This document shows, piece by piece, positions 23,543 through 35,266 of a DNA stretch of 64,000 bases. Below the pieces are notes generated by a model. The model did not search any database and was not told the DNA's origin. It saw nothing but the letters and a program-made list of their open reading frames with translations. The position numbers and the translations under genes were made by a program. Every line of letters starts with the position of its first letter. Positions within the stretch are counted from its first letter, which is position 1. Origin of the DNA: Neonectria sp. B-13 (Eukaryota; Ascomycota; Sordariomycetes; Hypocreales; Nectriaceae); NCBI GenBank assembly GCA_002682825.1, contig NOKP01000025.1, positions 501,746 through 565,745 on the forward strand. The letters run 5' to 3'.

Positions 23543-24140
23543 TGAGTAGGGAGGGAGGTCATGGGGATGGAGAGCGACCAAGGATCAGACGGGTGGCGTT
23601 ATGCTGGGTTGGTTCTCGGAGATGGGACTTAAATCCCGAGGGATCGCTGAAGAAGACCGACTGCTACGATTCTGCGTGGCTGGCCAAAGGAGGATGGGAT
23701 GTGGCGTCCCCACGCCGTTGCTACATGTGAAGGAGTCGCTGCTCACGGAGTATCTTATGCTGGGAGAGCGAGGTCAATAGGTAGTAGATGCTGGGTAGTG
23801 CTGTGGATACTATGGACATGACTTGACCCAGAATAGATACAGTAGACGGTCGTCTTGAAAGTGCCTGACGATGGTTGCCTTGGCGTGCGAGTGGGCATCT
23901 GTTGGGCACCTGGGCAACGTCAAGGGCCTGACTATAAGAAGGGCGGCTCGCCCCGGGTGGATGTAAGGAGGAGATGAAGGGTGATGGTCGCCCACCATCA
24001 ATCAAGTTTACAGCGCACGTGCACCGAGACCTCGGAGGTGTCGGTGTGCAAACGGATCCTACCACCCTACTTATTCGACAGCGATGAGCACTACCACGTT
24101 ACAGCGCAATGGACTTCCCCGTGACAATGTCTAGATTGCT
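23543..24140. other. Intergenic region
   Basis: Nothing is supported. The minus-strand frame at 23721-24065 has no recognisable motif. Confidence 0.4.
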
Positions 24141-24320
24141 TCACTTTGCTGTACGGGGCACAAAACCCTGATGTTTGAGGGGTTCTGATTCAGACTTTTT
24201 CTCATCAAACTTCTTCCTTGGTAGCCATAAAGGCTCAAGAGGCCTTACTGTAATAGTCTTCACATGAACTGTGCTCGCTCTTGCAGCGGTTCGGGCAAAA
24301 GGTCGAACGACAAGTGCCAT
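24141..24320 (-). CDS. Possible small mitochondrial-type protein (59 aa)
   Basis: A minus-strand frame beginning MALVVRPFARTAARASTVHVK. The N-terminus is Arg/Ala/Ser-rich without acidic residues for ~30 positions, as in a mitochondrial presequence; it then reads LEPLWLPRKKFDEKK and ends GFVPRTAK. The family is not recognised. A GTAAGG inside the frame (near 24248) could be a donor, so the model may be incomplete. Composition and a good A at -3 (ATCATGG) support it, but it could be chance. Confidence 0.4.
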   Translation of the reverse strand: MALVVRPFARTAARASTVHVKTITVRPLEPLWLPRKKFDEKKSESEPLKHQGFVPRTAK

Positions 24321-25124
24321 GATTGTGGAAAGCTGGGGTACGATGGAATGGGTGGAACTTGGAGTTGAGTCATCGATGCATCGTCGCATCGTCGCATCGA
24401 CGCATGGAGAAGGAGGGACGGATTGACCAACCACAAGGCATTTTCCTCGCCGAAGTCAGAGCACCTGTGGGGCGGGTGGTGGGGGCTTTTCGGCCAATGG
24501 TAGTGCCGAGCGAGGCAGATCCTGGCCGCCGCTGCAGCCGCTATTGGACAGGGCTGACTGGACCGCCTTGAGACGATTGGCGGCACTATGCCCGATCGAG
24601 CACGCCGAAAGACTCAATCTCGTCGACTGCTGCGCCATGTCCCTAGGCCTCCGTCAGCTTCAAGTGAAATACCGTCGACGACGCCCTACCGCGGCCTCAG
24701 GCGTTTTCCTCTGCTCTTCCTCCCTCCCATTACCAATCTCTGGCATTATTCCCATTTGCATCCCCCATCGCCAGTGCGTGTTGGTTGCTTGTGTGTGTGT
24801 CCCTTGTTTGGTCTTCACTACTGTCTCTCTTTTCCCTCCCTCCTGTTCTCCCTCCCCCACCAACCCGCTCCAAACCACAGGCGCCCTCCATCAGCTCAAG
24901 CTGGCCCAACTCCGTCATCCCTCAGCTCGGCCCGTGATCCGCGTCCAACACCTACCAAGAAAGAACCAAATTCCCCCGTGGCGCAGCTTGTCTTTTGCTG
25001 GTTCCTCGCACGCATCAGTCGCCCGTCTCGCCTCTTTGTTCGCGCTGCGCTTCGCTGCGGCTAATTCTGGAATACCCAACCCCCACCTCCGTCCCGTAAC
25101 CGTCCCCCGGAGCATCACGCCATC
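24321..25124. other. Promoter region of the half-zinc-cluster gene
   Basis: No gene is supported. A CATCGTCG/CATCGACG microrepeat is at about 24372-24405. From 24700 the plus strand becomes strongly pyrimidine-rich, and a CCCCGGAGCATCACGCC leader precedes the ATG at 25125. Confidence 0.4.
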
Positions 25125-27926
25125 ATGTCGGCCCCGTCCCGATCCACCGCGTCCACTCTCCCCCAGGGCTTCTCCGTCTACCAGCCCGCCCTCGGTGCCC
25201 AGCTCCAGTTTTTGCCCGCCGTCGGAACTCCTCAACTGGATGAGCTGCTCAGCGCTTACATCCCCGGCCCCGCCTCGGCCCAGGAGAAGCGGGCCTCGGT
25301 CTCGCTCGACTTCCTCGAGTATTCTCACCTGACGGGACAGAGCTTCAAGTTCTACCCCGTATACTCCATGACTGTCGAGTCTCCTGCTACCGCTAGCCCG
25401 CTGCAGGACTCGGCATCCGGCTCGTCCTTCAACGCCAGTCCTGTCATGTCCAACTGGGACTGGAGTCGAGCTTCCAACTCATCGCGCTCTCCTACGTCCC
25501 AGCAGGCTCGTACGTCTCCCAAGGCTGCGTCCTCGCGTCACCAGGCCGCCGACTTCTCCCACATCCCTGGGATGAAGATCATGACCAAGGACGGCCTGGA
25601 CGTGACCAATTCGGCGTCGCGAGGATCCAAGACCAAGGAGCAGCGAGACCACGCCCACTTGATGCGCATCATCAAGGCTTGCGACAGCTGCAAGCGCAAG
25701 AAGATCCGATGCGACCCCAGCCACAAGAAGCGTGGTCCTTCTCAGGCCGTGTCGCAGTCCCAGGCTGCAGCCAAGGTCACCAAGAAGGTCAAGGCCGTTG
25801 CACGAGAAGTCAGAGCAGCCACCCCTGCGGTGGTTCCTCAAACGGACTTCTCTGTATCGGCTGCTTCTTTCGCAATTGACCAGTCCTTCGCTCCAATGGA
25901 CATGGAGACTTTGACTCCTGCGTTATCTGGGCTTGAACCCTGGGAGGAGTTCATTCAGTATCCTGCTGCTGACCTCCCTGATGATTACGACTTCTTCTAT
26001 GACCCCGAGGGCTACCTCTCTCCCCTATCCTCCTCCTCGCTCTCGGCATGCTCTACCAAGCCCGTCACGCCTACCTCCACCTCCCCCCAACAAGACCTAT
26101 CGGGCTCCTACAACCTATCCACTGGCGAGGTCTCTGTGCCGTCGCCACAACTCCCATTCAACCAGACCGACTCCATTCACGACTATGTCGACTTCAACCT
26201 CTTCTCTCCGCAGTCATCCTTCTCCGAAGACGACCAAATGGTCCCGATTGAGCTATCGCGACAAGTGGTCAACCAGTCACGCTCACTCCAGTCCGAGCTT
26301 GTCCGACCTGATCAGTCTCCTGGAGGCTCAGGCAGCGATAATGTCCAGATAGGTAACGTCTCAGATGCAACCATGTTGTCTGCATCCCCTCATCTATCTC
26401 GAGATGAGGTGCGGAGTCCACGTGGGCCGTATCGCGATCCAGGACTTGATACACAGGATTACTATAGTCCGTCGTCCTCCAGTCTCAACTCGGATCTCTT
26501 TAGTAGCTCCATGAGTTGGATTGAGGAGACATCACCTGTGTCGGCCCAGGAAACGGCATCTATGACGACCAACAGCCTCGACACTTGTCAGTCTGATGGA
26601 GACAACGTACGTTCCTCTTTGGTCACCGCGTTACTTGAACACCCACTAACTTTGAAAAAGGTACTTCTGCGCAACTCAGATAATGTCCCCGAGGCATCAA
26701 TCGTTGAACGCGTAAGCCTGGTACTCCTCTTGATTATCTGGCAGCGACTAACTTTGTGGAAGGACGCAATTCTTGCAGCTGTTCGTCGACCCGCTGGACT
26801 TGATGCGACAACCATGGCACGTGCCGGCCTCGACACATTAGTTGATCGTGTATGTTTTAATGATTTTCCTCCCCTAGAATCATGGCTGACTCTCCGCTAG
26901 GTTATCCCCATCAACGGCGCACTTTCCTCACGAGCAATTGCTCGCGGCGGATCTCAATCGCCCATCAATGTCATGGACATTCCCTCCACAATGATAAACA
27001 CTGTGATGGCGAATGTAGCCGTTGCTCCTACGCCTGCCTCCTCGTCTGCTATGGACGCGCCAGTCGCTGTCTACGGCTCAGGCGATCGTTCGGATGGCTT
27101 GCAGTTAACGATCGTTGATGCATCATCCACTGCGCTTCGCACTGTGGTTGCCCACCGGGGGCAGTCGTCAGTTAGTCGTGGCACAGGTGCATATGCAACA
27201 ATGATGGCAAGCGACCAATATGCAACAACGATTGCGAGCGGCCAGATATTCTGGCAATCCTTGTCTCAAGGACGCATCGTGGATGTCAACGAGATGAACT
27301 CCGAAACCCTGTCCTCCCACTCTGGCGCCAAACAAGGTGTCAGAGATGTGTCATCGCGGATGCCGACCGATATTGCCACTCAAATACTGGCTGTTGATTC
27401 AGCGGGCATCGAGAATGCACTTCATGTCGAGAATGCACCTCAGGCCGAGAATGCACTTCATGTCGAGAATGCACCTCAGGTCGAGAATGCACCTCGTGTC
27501 GAGACTGCTCCTATTGTCGAGACAAAGACTCAGACATACTATGCAAAGACCTATGCAAAGACAAAGTCGGCGGTTGGCGAAATGGTTTCCCTTTCACCGC
27601 TGATGATGACTGCTGCGTTGGTCATGGCATCTGGTTCTTCCATGTCATCGGCAGAGAATTATCTGACGACGATGATGTCAGTCGTGCTCTTGTTTGTCGC
27701 AATTGCCAATTGGTCTCATCAGTCATCCGAAGCGTCACTGCGGTCATCCTACGAACAACCGTCGAATTGCGTTTCCAAGACTGGAAAACTCCTGCGCTCA
27801 GGCAAACACATCAGCCTTGTTGCCAACCTCTGCAATCGACTTGAGGCTCTTCAGAGCCAAGCATCACGCGGCAGAATGTCGGTCAGTCGGGTGATATCAC
27901 GACGCGCAGCTTTGATGGCAGTGTAG
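25125..27926 (+). CDS. Hypothetical protein with half Zn2Cys6-like motif, hexapeptide repeat and hydrophobic C-terminal part
   Basis: Four exons, 25125-26606, 26661-26711, 26763-26849 and 26901-27926, all phase 0 with GTACGT, GTAAGC and GTATGT donors; 881 residues. The N-terminal part has a basic motif ACDSCKRKKIRCDPSHKKRG with Cys186, Cys189 and Cys196. This is the first half of a GAL4-type cluster, but the second three cysteines are missing, so a normal Zn2Cys6 site cannot form. Acidic, Ser-rich segments follow. Two tiny exons (17 and 29 codons) lead to a C-terminal part with a hexapeptide repeat of the VENAPQ type (about 704-740), two hydrophobic stretches (SLSPLMMTAALVMASG and TMMSVVLLFVAIANW) and a basic end. 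It could be a transcription-factor-like or membrane-tethered protein; no function is established. Confidence 0.75.
27412..27523 (+). repeat. 18-bp coding minisatellite
   Basis: About six units of GTCGAGAATGCACCTCAG and variants lie inside exon 4 of the half-zinc-cluster gene and encode hexapeptides of the VENAPQ/VENALH type. Unit length keeps the frame. Confidence 0.85.
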
Positions 27927-29391
27927 AAGCGAAGGCTTGTCGCACACTATCAGAGTTGGAGGAGATGGATAACAAGCGCTTTGCTCACGATACCCCGAGG
28001 ATCTCGCAACCTCACGGACGAGATCAAGAACTCTTTCCTTTGTTTAGCAGTGTACATTATTAGCATTTGGCGGGCCACATTAACATCGATGGTCTCGCCA
28101 GGAGCCGGGGTCTAGAACCAACCCATAGAGCAAGCATCAAATGCTAGAACAATTGACCGGCCTTTAACGGCTATGCATTTACTTCTTTCTGTGTCTTTTG
28201 CAATGATTCACTCCGTTGTGACTCTTGTGAGGAATGCTTTCCATGTTGTGAGCCCACCTAAGCATTGTTGGTTCCATCCACACCAAGGTAAGGTAAGTTA
28301 GTAGGGGTTGAGGAGTAGTGTGTGGTACGTACCTTGGCCGACTGTCATGTGATGCTGGATAAGGGTGGACCTAACTGGGCGAGAGCACAAAGCCAGCAAT
28401 TAGTGGGGCGCGCTGCCTTGGCGCAAATTGAATGGATCCAGGAACGTCCTTCGTAGACAACCAGACTTTTACGTCTTCAAGTAGGACATGGGTCATCTTT
28501 TGACAGTGATAGTTTTCACGGGTCATTGATCAGGCAAGCAACCAGCTCTTGGTTTTAATTACGCGCCAAGGAGCTTAGGCCCCATTTGAGATACTGGTCT
28601 TCTCTTCACTGCCCACCTTTTCTGTGCGCCAGCCCAGCAATCACCAGCAGGAAAATCTGGGGCGCTTTGCTGTGTTTGCTCACTCACGTCCTGCATCACC
28701 GAATCACTGTTTGGGCTCAATCGACGGAGCCGAACCGCCGTACACGCAGTCTTTCTCTTGAGGAAAGTTTGCTCACTGAGACTCGACGGAGGTATTCCTG
28801 CTGGGCGGTGCCTTGCGCTCAACGATCCGGGGGGGGAGCGCGTGTGTGAAGGCTCGCGTGTGTGAAGGCTCGCGTGTGAAGGCTCGTCCGTTGGGTGTTG
28901 ACCGTGTGTCCCGGCGCGGCTTGAGACCCAAGAGCATCGTCTCACCTAGCCTTCATCTCAACCGTGCGTGGCTGTTGGATTGACTGAGTTACTTTGCTTT
29001 TGGTCCTGTCAACGATAGTATCTTTTGACTTGCCTGGGAAATACAGTGAGTCAGTGACTGGGTCCTTAGCTTGAGAGCGCAACACACGTGGCAGAGAGAG
29101 ACGGTCCTTGCATACGAAGGAGTAGTGAAGACGCACACCAAGGAGACACTAGGAGCGAAAGAACAATATACGTTGCCGACAGCGAGTTTCCACGCCGACG
29201 AAGCTCGGGAGAAATCGACAGGTGGGCGGCGGTTGAAAGAAGGAGTTGGACAGAGAGTGCGAGAAAGACGGAAGAAAGAAACAAAAGAAACCACGAAGAA
29301 AGACGACGGAACGGGACGGGTGACTTGCAGGGAAACAAGTGCCTGGCAACTTGCACCTGATAAGACGGGAGCAATCACAACAGCCACAGCC
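27927..29391. other. Intergenic region with short tandem repeat
   Basis: This lies between the half-zinc-cluster gene and tad2. No gene is supported; the open frame reaching 29071 lacks an ATG and is leader sequence of tad2. Near 28838-28884 a GTGTGAAGGCTCGC unit is repeated three times. Confidence 0.45.
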
Positions 29392-31039
29392 ATGGGCATG
29401 CTGAAAAAGGCAAGCTCGGCCACGTCGAGGGCCTTCCGCCGGCTCTTTGGCCATGTGTCGCCAGCTGGTGACGGCGATGGCGCAGCTGGCAGCACCGGCA
29501 GCTTAAGCACCGGCCGAAACACCGACAGTGACCACCGTGATTCCAAGCACCTTCACAACCACGACGATGCAAACAACGTCAGCAACCACATAGACGGCAC
29601 ACCACCTCAGACGCAAGACAAAGGCCAGACCTCAGCCGAGAACCAACAGAGCACCCATTTCTCAACTCCCTCACAACCCGACGTGAAGAAGACGCCAACC
29701 GAGTCAGAACGCAAGTCCGAAACCAGCACAACCGAGACCGAGACTGACACCATGGCCTATCAACGGCAGCAAGTCAAACCGCAACACATCGGCAAAGAGA
29801 ACCTCCCTCCCAGGCCCGATGCTGTCACCGATGCCCTCTCCGACACCCTCGCTGGCTTGACTCTCGGTGGGAGTGATGTCGCCCCGGCTATGAAGCCAGT
29901 GCTGCCTGTGCTGCCCATTCTGCCTCCAAGCCTCCAGGATCCTGCAGTCGTAGCCGAACGAGCCATGCACATGCGCTTCACTGAGGATGCACTTGATATG
30001 GTGAGCCAGGCCAGATAAAATCCCACCCCTTCTCTTGACCTCGCTGACCACAACTATGATAGGCACGCCTTGCTCTGAAAACCAACGAGACTCCGGTTGG
30101 TTGCGTCATCGTACATAACGGAAAGGTCATTGCTAGAGGCATGAACGCCACGAATGTCACTCGCAATGGGACCCGGCATGCCGAATTCATGGCTCTGTCA
30201 GCTCTACTGTCTCTGCCCCCAAAAAGAGGCCCCCTGACGACTTGTCTCAAACCAAAGATGGAAAGCTCAGCCTCTCCCGACGGCTCGGATTCATCGTCAA
30301 CTACTTCCCACTCTCCAGACGAGGGCAACGAAGACGGCAGCAAAGGCCACCTCTATCCCTATGGCCAGAAGTGGCATCCAGCCCCGCGAGTTGACCGCTC
30401 AATTATTCGGGAGAGCATCCTCTACGTCACCGTTGAACCCTGCGTCATGTGTGCTTCTCTCCTCCGCCAACTTGGTATCAAGAAGGTCTATTTTGGCGCC
30501 GTGAACGACAAGTTCGGAGGCACTGGCGGTGTTTTTAGCATCCATGCCAACTCGTTACCCGTCAGACCTGACGGGCAGAGTGCGAGCGCTCATCCCACCC
30601 CACGGCCAACTCAACTCCCGGACGGAACTGGGACATTGGGTGTGTCTTTCCCCCCTGGCGGTGGAGATGGAGGCAACATTGAGTCTGGTTACGAGATTGA
30701 AGGCGGCTGGGGTCGCGACGAGGCAGTAGCCTTGTTAAGACGATTCTACGTGCAGGAGAATGGGCGAGGTATGTTTCTCATACCCGAACTCATAGGCCCA
30801 ACGGACACGAATACTAACCTGGAACAGCACCAGTGCCTCGCAAGAAGGAAGGCCGGGCGGCCCGTCTGGCCGCTATGATGGAGAAGGATGGCGACAGTTT
30901 ACATGAAGGAGACGGGAACGACTCCCCTTTGGATGCCGAGCCAGCCGATTTGATCCCTACGCCAGATGTGTTGAAAGAGCAAGCAAATGTCGCAAATGGG
31001 CGAACTCTGGCAGAATTGGGAGATGTGACAAGCAACTGA
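29392..31039 (+). CDS. tad2: tRNA-specific adenosine deaminase subunit Tad2
   Basis: Three exons, 29392-30000, 30063-30768 and 30828-31039 (GTGAGC...GATAG and GTATGT...AACAG). The product is 508 residues. The cytidine/deoxycytidylate-deaminase core starts at ARLALKTNETPVGCVI. The zinc ligands and catalytic Glu are visible: HAE with His242 and Glu244, and EPCVMC with Cys330 and Cys333; KVYFGAVNDKFGGTGGV follows. In family members Tad2 pairs with Tad3 to convert A34 to inosine in tRNA anticodons. Two features are unusual in length: a ~190-residue disordered N-terminus, and a ~70-residue Ser/Asp-rich insert between the HAE and PCxxC motifs. A second good start, ATGGCC at 29752, would remove 120 residues. 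The C-terminal exon is Lys/Arg- then Asp/Glu-rich. Confidence 0.92.
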
Positions 31040-32067
31040 CAGACACGCAACCGCCCTCCACTGTTTCTTTTGAAACACTGAGTCTCGATTTCTTTTGGAA
31101 TTAGACATTCATTGCTGTGATTCTACCAGGAATGGAATTCATGCTAGCCGTTGCATTGCTTGTTGAGTACATGCCTATGTTACGAATACACGAGAGTACT
31201 CCCAATGCTTCCTGAACTATCAACAACGCCCTGGGTCATTCGGCATGCCGGTGGTATTTGATGTGGACAAGAATGAGATCCGGGCTGGATTACTATCTTG
31301 GAAGTGGCTTGTTTGCATTGAGAGGATGAATGCGCCTTGTGCGTTTCTGGTTTGGGAGGTTTTACTCTTAGCTTAGTATCATATGTCAAAAACCCCGAAC
31401 ATGGCAGCTGCAGTGCCGTGCTTTACTGAAGAATCCAGCCCTTTACCCCAACTAACTGTATGAAAAATGACAATGGCCTGAGCTAACCTGGAAGATGAAA
31501 ATCCTCTCTCTCCATCTCCATCTGTGTGTGTGTGACTTGAGGAAACGAGACGTTTCGAATTATTATAACCTCGGCCGGATGAATTTATTGCTAGGCTGTT
31601 TCCACAGTCTGGCACCAGTCGTGAACCAACATTAATTAAGAGGCTGACAGGAAGTGTCCTGTCTTGCTGAGTTTCGAACACTTGATAGTTTTCTGTTTTT
31701 AGTGTGAGCCTGGACATCCAACTAGAGAGGCTGTGCATGGGAACTGCAAGTCTGGAAGGATGGGAGTCCATGTGAATTCAGGCCGTGTCTCGAATTGACT
31801 GAGTCAGTGCAGAACGAGTAATTAGGTACAAACTAGTCATTAAAGCTCTATTCACCTGTGTGGACTCATGTACTAAAATGTTGCTGTTGGTTTTTGTGAG
31901 CGGCATGACTCAACAGCCAAAACTAACAACAAAACTTAGAAAAAAGACAGAAGACAACTCATGAATATTTGAATAATTTGCAGGATCAGCTCGTTTCATA
32001 TCTATTGTTTAGCCCCCCCACATTTGCTCCCATAAACACGCATCCTAACGCTCACGGTGATCCTCTC
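31040..32067. other. Intergenic region
   Basis: No coding or RNA signal is recognised. A TGTGTG run is at 31522-31533. The last 100 bases are AT-rich leader of the next open frame. Confidence 0.4.
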
Positions 32068-32963
32068 ATGGACTCAAGTTCGAAGTCCGCCTCGGCGTCG
32101 AAGACGGCTACACCGGCCGGTAACCCTGTAGATGAAGTGCTTCCGCGACAAGGGATTTTGCACCGTCTCTGCGCCCTCATGGAGTCAGTGCACCGGAAAA
32201 CCATTTGTCGCCATTCAGCTATGTATCCTGCGATGCACGAGCCACGGGTCGATCAACTTGATTTCGGCCTCAAAATGAGGATCGAGCAATCCGTTGACTG
32301 CTCCAACGAGACGGCACAGAATCATATTTGCTCGACCAACCCAAAGGACTCGGTGCCGTTACTGGTCATTGTGCTTCATAACTGGCTCCACCGAAAGCAG
32401 TTTCGTCCGTACCGGAGCGAGATTGAGTACGGGCAGTTCGTCGCCAAGGTAATCCGTCCTCGACACGTGCCTAGCAGCATTTCACCGGGCGAACTTGTTG
32501 ATTTCATTACCTCACTAAATGGATCAATCTGCGATAAAGCTAAAGCGGTCCGTCAATGGGTCGCCGAGGAAGCGGATCCAAAGGAGCGTGACTGCTGGCC
32601 AATTTGCCACCACTCCAACAGGGAGCTCATACGAGATCGGGGATTCTTCCTTTCTCAGCCTCTATTTCGGACCGCAGTCATCGTAATACACGGGCAGGAT
32701 TACGGCGGCAAACCCGATGTCGGGCAGCCCTCGTATCCACAAAGGGGTCCCGAGGCAGCCATCTCTTGAGTGGTCCTATCTTGATGGCAGAGGCTGAAAA
32801 GTATGGATGGAGAGACGATTCACTGCACAGACCGAGCTCTAAATGGGTTGATACGGACTTGTATCCTGAGTGGACGGGTTTCGGCGCCAAAGATGACAGC
32901 CGTGTTATATGTGCCCTTGAGGAACAACAACGGAGGAGGCTAGCTAGTTACAGAGAGGAGTAG
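32068..32963 (+). CDS. Hypothetical protein, frame change near 32.7 kb
   Basis: The open frame from ATG at 32068 runs to 32769 (233 residues). A second frame then carries on with protein-like sequence to 32963 (ILMAEAEKYGWRDDSLH onward, ending ASYREE). A phase-0 intron 32683-32744 (GTAATA...CAAAG) would join them into 277 residues, but donor and branch site are poor, so a frameshift is equally possible. I do not recognise the family. Visible points are a Ser/Ala-rich start, paired Cys/His residues (ICRHSAMYP, WPICHHSN) without a clear zinc spacing, and WLHRKQFRPYRSEIEYGQFV in the middle. The neighbourhood contains transposon debris, so it may be a young or decaying gene. Confidence 0.4.
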
Positions 32964-33439
32964 CAGCAGCACGAACAATAGGCGGGGACGAGACGCCGTC
33001 GTATCGTTCACAAGGACAAAAGATTGTACTATAGTATATGCTAAGGCCCTTGAGCCTGCACGAACAGTTTTCCTTAACACTTAGCTAAAGTATAGATGGA
33101 TGGTAAGGTTATCGTGTCAAGGCCAGCCTAATAATCGAAGCAAGGCTGGCTTCCTAACCTCATCTCTAATACCCAACCTTATTCCTAATACCTACACTTG
33201 GCCTTGGTACCTAACCCTACCCCTAACAGCTATCCGCAGTGTCATAGCCTGTCCACTGTCCCCTATCCAGGTTTCTACACCCTCAACTCCAGTTTCAGGA
33301 ACCCGCAGCAACAAGCAACAACTCTAGATTTCCAGATCCCACTCAGAAACTCACCCTCTCAAGTCAAGCCGAAATCACCTGCTGACCTCCTCGAGATGAT
33401 CTGGCGTTTTGTTCCCCCCTCAGTCCAAGGCGCTGTCTC
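32964..33439. other. Intergenic region next to transposon debris
   Basis: C-rich plus strand with CCTAA-like runs (33155-33230) but no coding frame. It may be older transposon sequence that is no longer recognisable. Confidence 0.35.
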
Positions 33440-33620
33440 GGATGGAGGTGGTGGGAGCCCTCCAGTTGGCCTACGACGAAGCCGGACATTTCGGCATTGA
33501 GCTCACGCGACGCCGCCTGTCGTCCCAAGTATACTGGCCTGAAATGACGAAGGATGTGATGGTATAAATTCACGGTTGCTGGATATGTGCGCGGTATGCA
33601 CCACCCCAGCGGCACCGATC
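33440..33620 (+). pseudogene. Ty3/gypsy integrase zinc-binding domain relic
   Basis: Translation of this stretch gives GALQLAYDEAGHFGIE, then VYWPEMTKDV, a stop, and IHGCWICARYAPP. This is the H2C2 zinc-binding segment that precedes the catalytic core of Ty3/gypsy integrases. It retains one His (AGHFG) and the C-x2-C pair; the other His position reads Tyr. The TAA stop sits where a Trp codon is usual, and both changes are of the C-to-T/G-to-A kind made by RIP. No flanking LTR or catalytic core is visible, so this is an isolated fragment. Confidence 0.65.
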
Positions 33621-35266
33621 GCGGTAAAGGGCTGGCTCGCATGCTGGCTGAATGTCAGCAGAATTTTGGCCAGAGAACTAGTACGCTTCTACAGCATTTC
33701 TCATCCATGGTTCTATTCGTCCGCCTTCAGCCTTCTGTGTCAAAAGCGTGTTGTCCGTTATCTCCTTCAGCCAGCAGCAGCCTCCCAGCGTTCAAAGCCG
33801 AACCCCCAATTATTAGAAAGTATACTCCTTCCATGAAGAAAACCCACAGGTATTGGCCTGCGCAAAGTGTCCAGGGCCAGCGAAAAATGCATATTTCCTG
33901 AGCTAAACTCCTCGTCACCACCATTTAAAGCAGGCAGCGAGGATATCTGGGCCGCCCTTTACCATGTTGTGAACGCTTCCTTTATGTCTGCAAAGCTTTT
34001 ACTTTTGATCCTCAATCCGCCATTCTCGTGTCATTTCTTCTCCCGTCGCTAAATTTGGCAGTACCCTTGCAGTCCCTCTCAGCTTTCTTAGGTTGCAGCC
34101 ATCAATTGGTACTCATCGGTGACCTACGGACTCACTTAAATATGTGCCAGAAGCGCACGAGAAACTACTTCGTCCTTGGCGGATGGCAACTACAACCAGC
34201 CGTTTCAGTTTATATCGACCGCACGCTTGAAGACTTAATTACTCGGTGCCCCTCATTCAAAGGTAGGTTCTCTTATTGACCTCTGTTACTGCAGAGCTCA
34301 TCCATCATCCAGCCCATTCGAGCCACCGAAGATATCACCAAACCCTGAAAGGGCCTTTCTCCAAGTTGCAAGGGACTTAGACATCAATCTCACGATGTCA
34401 TCCCTACCCAGCCCTCGAGTCTATATTGGTTTATTCGCTCATCACCTGCTTCTATTAGTCCTCTTACCTTCTAGTCTGACACGGAGGGATTTTTTCCTTA
34501 TTTAGGACCCTTTCTCCATATCCCCGAGATCTCGAACGACCCGGCAACGCATTCAAAATACTCCGACTTTGTTGTTGAACTAATCGACTTTGAGGTTAAC
34601 TGATATCAACGCATGTCGGTGTGACCGGCTCACTAAACCAATGCTAGAAAGCCCAGTTTCATGCACTCGCCAATACAAGACGTTGCATTCCACAAGGTCG
34701 GGACGATTTTCTTGTTAGAGACGAGGGAAGAAAATAAGACAGAGTGAGTCAAGAACACACGCAAATACCAGTCGAGATTTTGGAGAGCCGAAAAGAAGGA
34801 AGAAATTCGTATCAAAACGACTGCGACGAGGCAACTTAAAGGGGCAGTCTAGCGTGGATTTGCAAAGCTGTTGATATGCAAGCTGTTAACAATTGACCTG
34901 GTTGGCGGCTCGAGTATCTCGTATACGACAGAGAGCTGAGGCGTCACCATTGACGATGACTCTGTTTAGTAGTCTCATCAAGCTTGTCTCGGCTGCGTCA
35001 AGTGGCTGTGTTGTGTGGCTGATAGATGCCCGAAGTCCCAGGCGCCGATGTCTCGAGGTCAGACAACAAACAAACATCAACACCAACGCAAAACTTACAA
35101 GAAGAGGCAACGAACGTTACACAACTCAACTTCATGTCAGAATTCTTTCTCAAGCATCTCAATTGCAGTATCGGACTCCTAGAGGCTGTACGTGAAAGGT
35201 ATCTACACCATAATCGCCACTTGAGGCTCGGTTGACTGACGTGGCGTAACCGCAGGAATCAGACCG
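33621..35266. other. Intergenic region, possible transposon debris
   Basis: Short frames full of stops on both strands; nothing recognised with confidence. The sequence directly after the integrase relic (to about 34600) probably belongs to the same dead element. A possible small 5' exon of the next gene (ATG at 35133, donor GTACGT at 35190, acceptor at 35255) cannot be confirmed because it would change the frame of the conserved block. Confidence 0.35.

Noticed and set aside
29071..29391. In-frame extension upstream of the tad2 ATG
   Set aside because: The extension has no ATG, and its translation is Lys/Arg/Thr-rich leader sequence.
33155..33230. CCTAAC/CCTACCCCTAAC runs resembling telomere repeats
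   Set aside because: Irregular and without consecutive CCCTAA units; no telomere or interstitial array is present.
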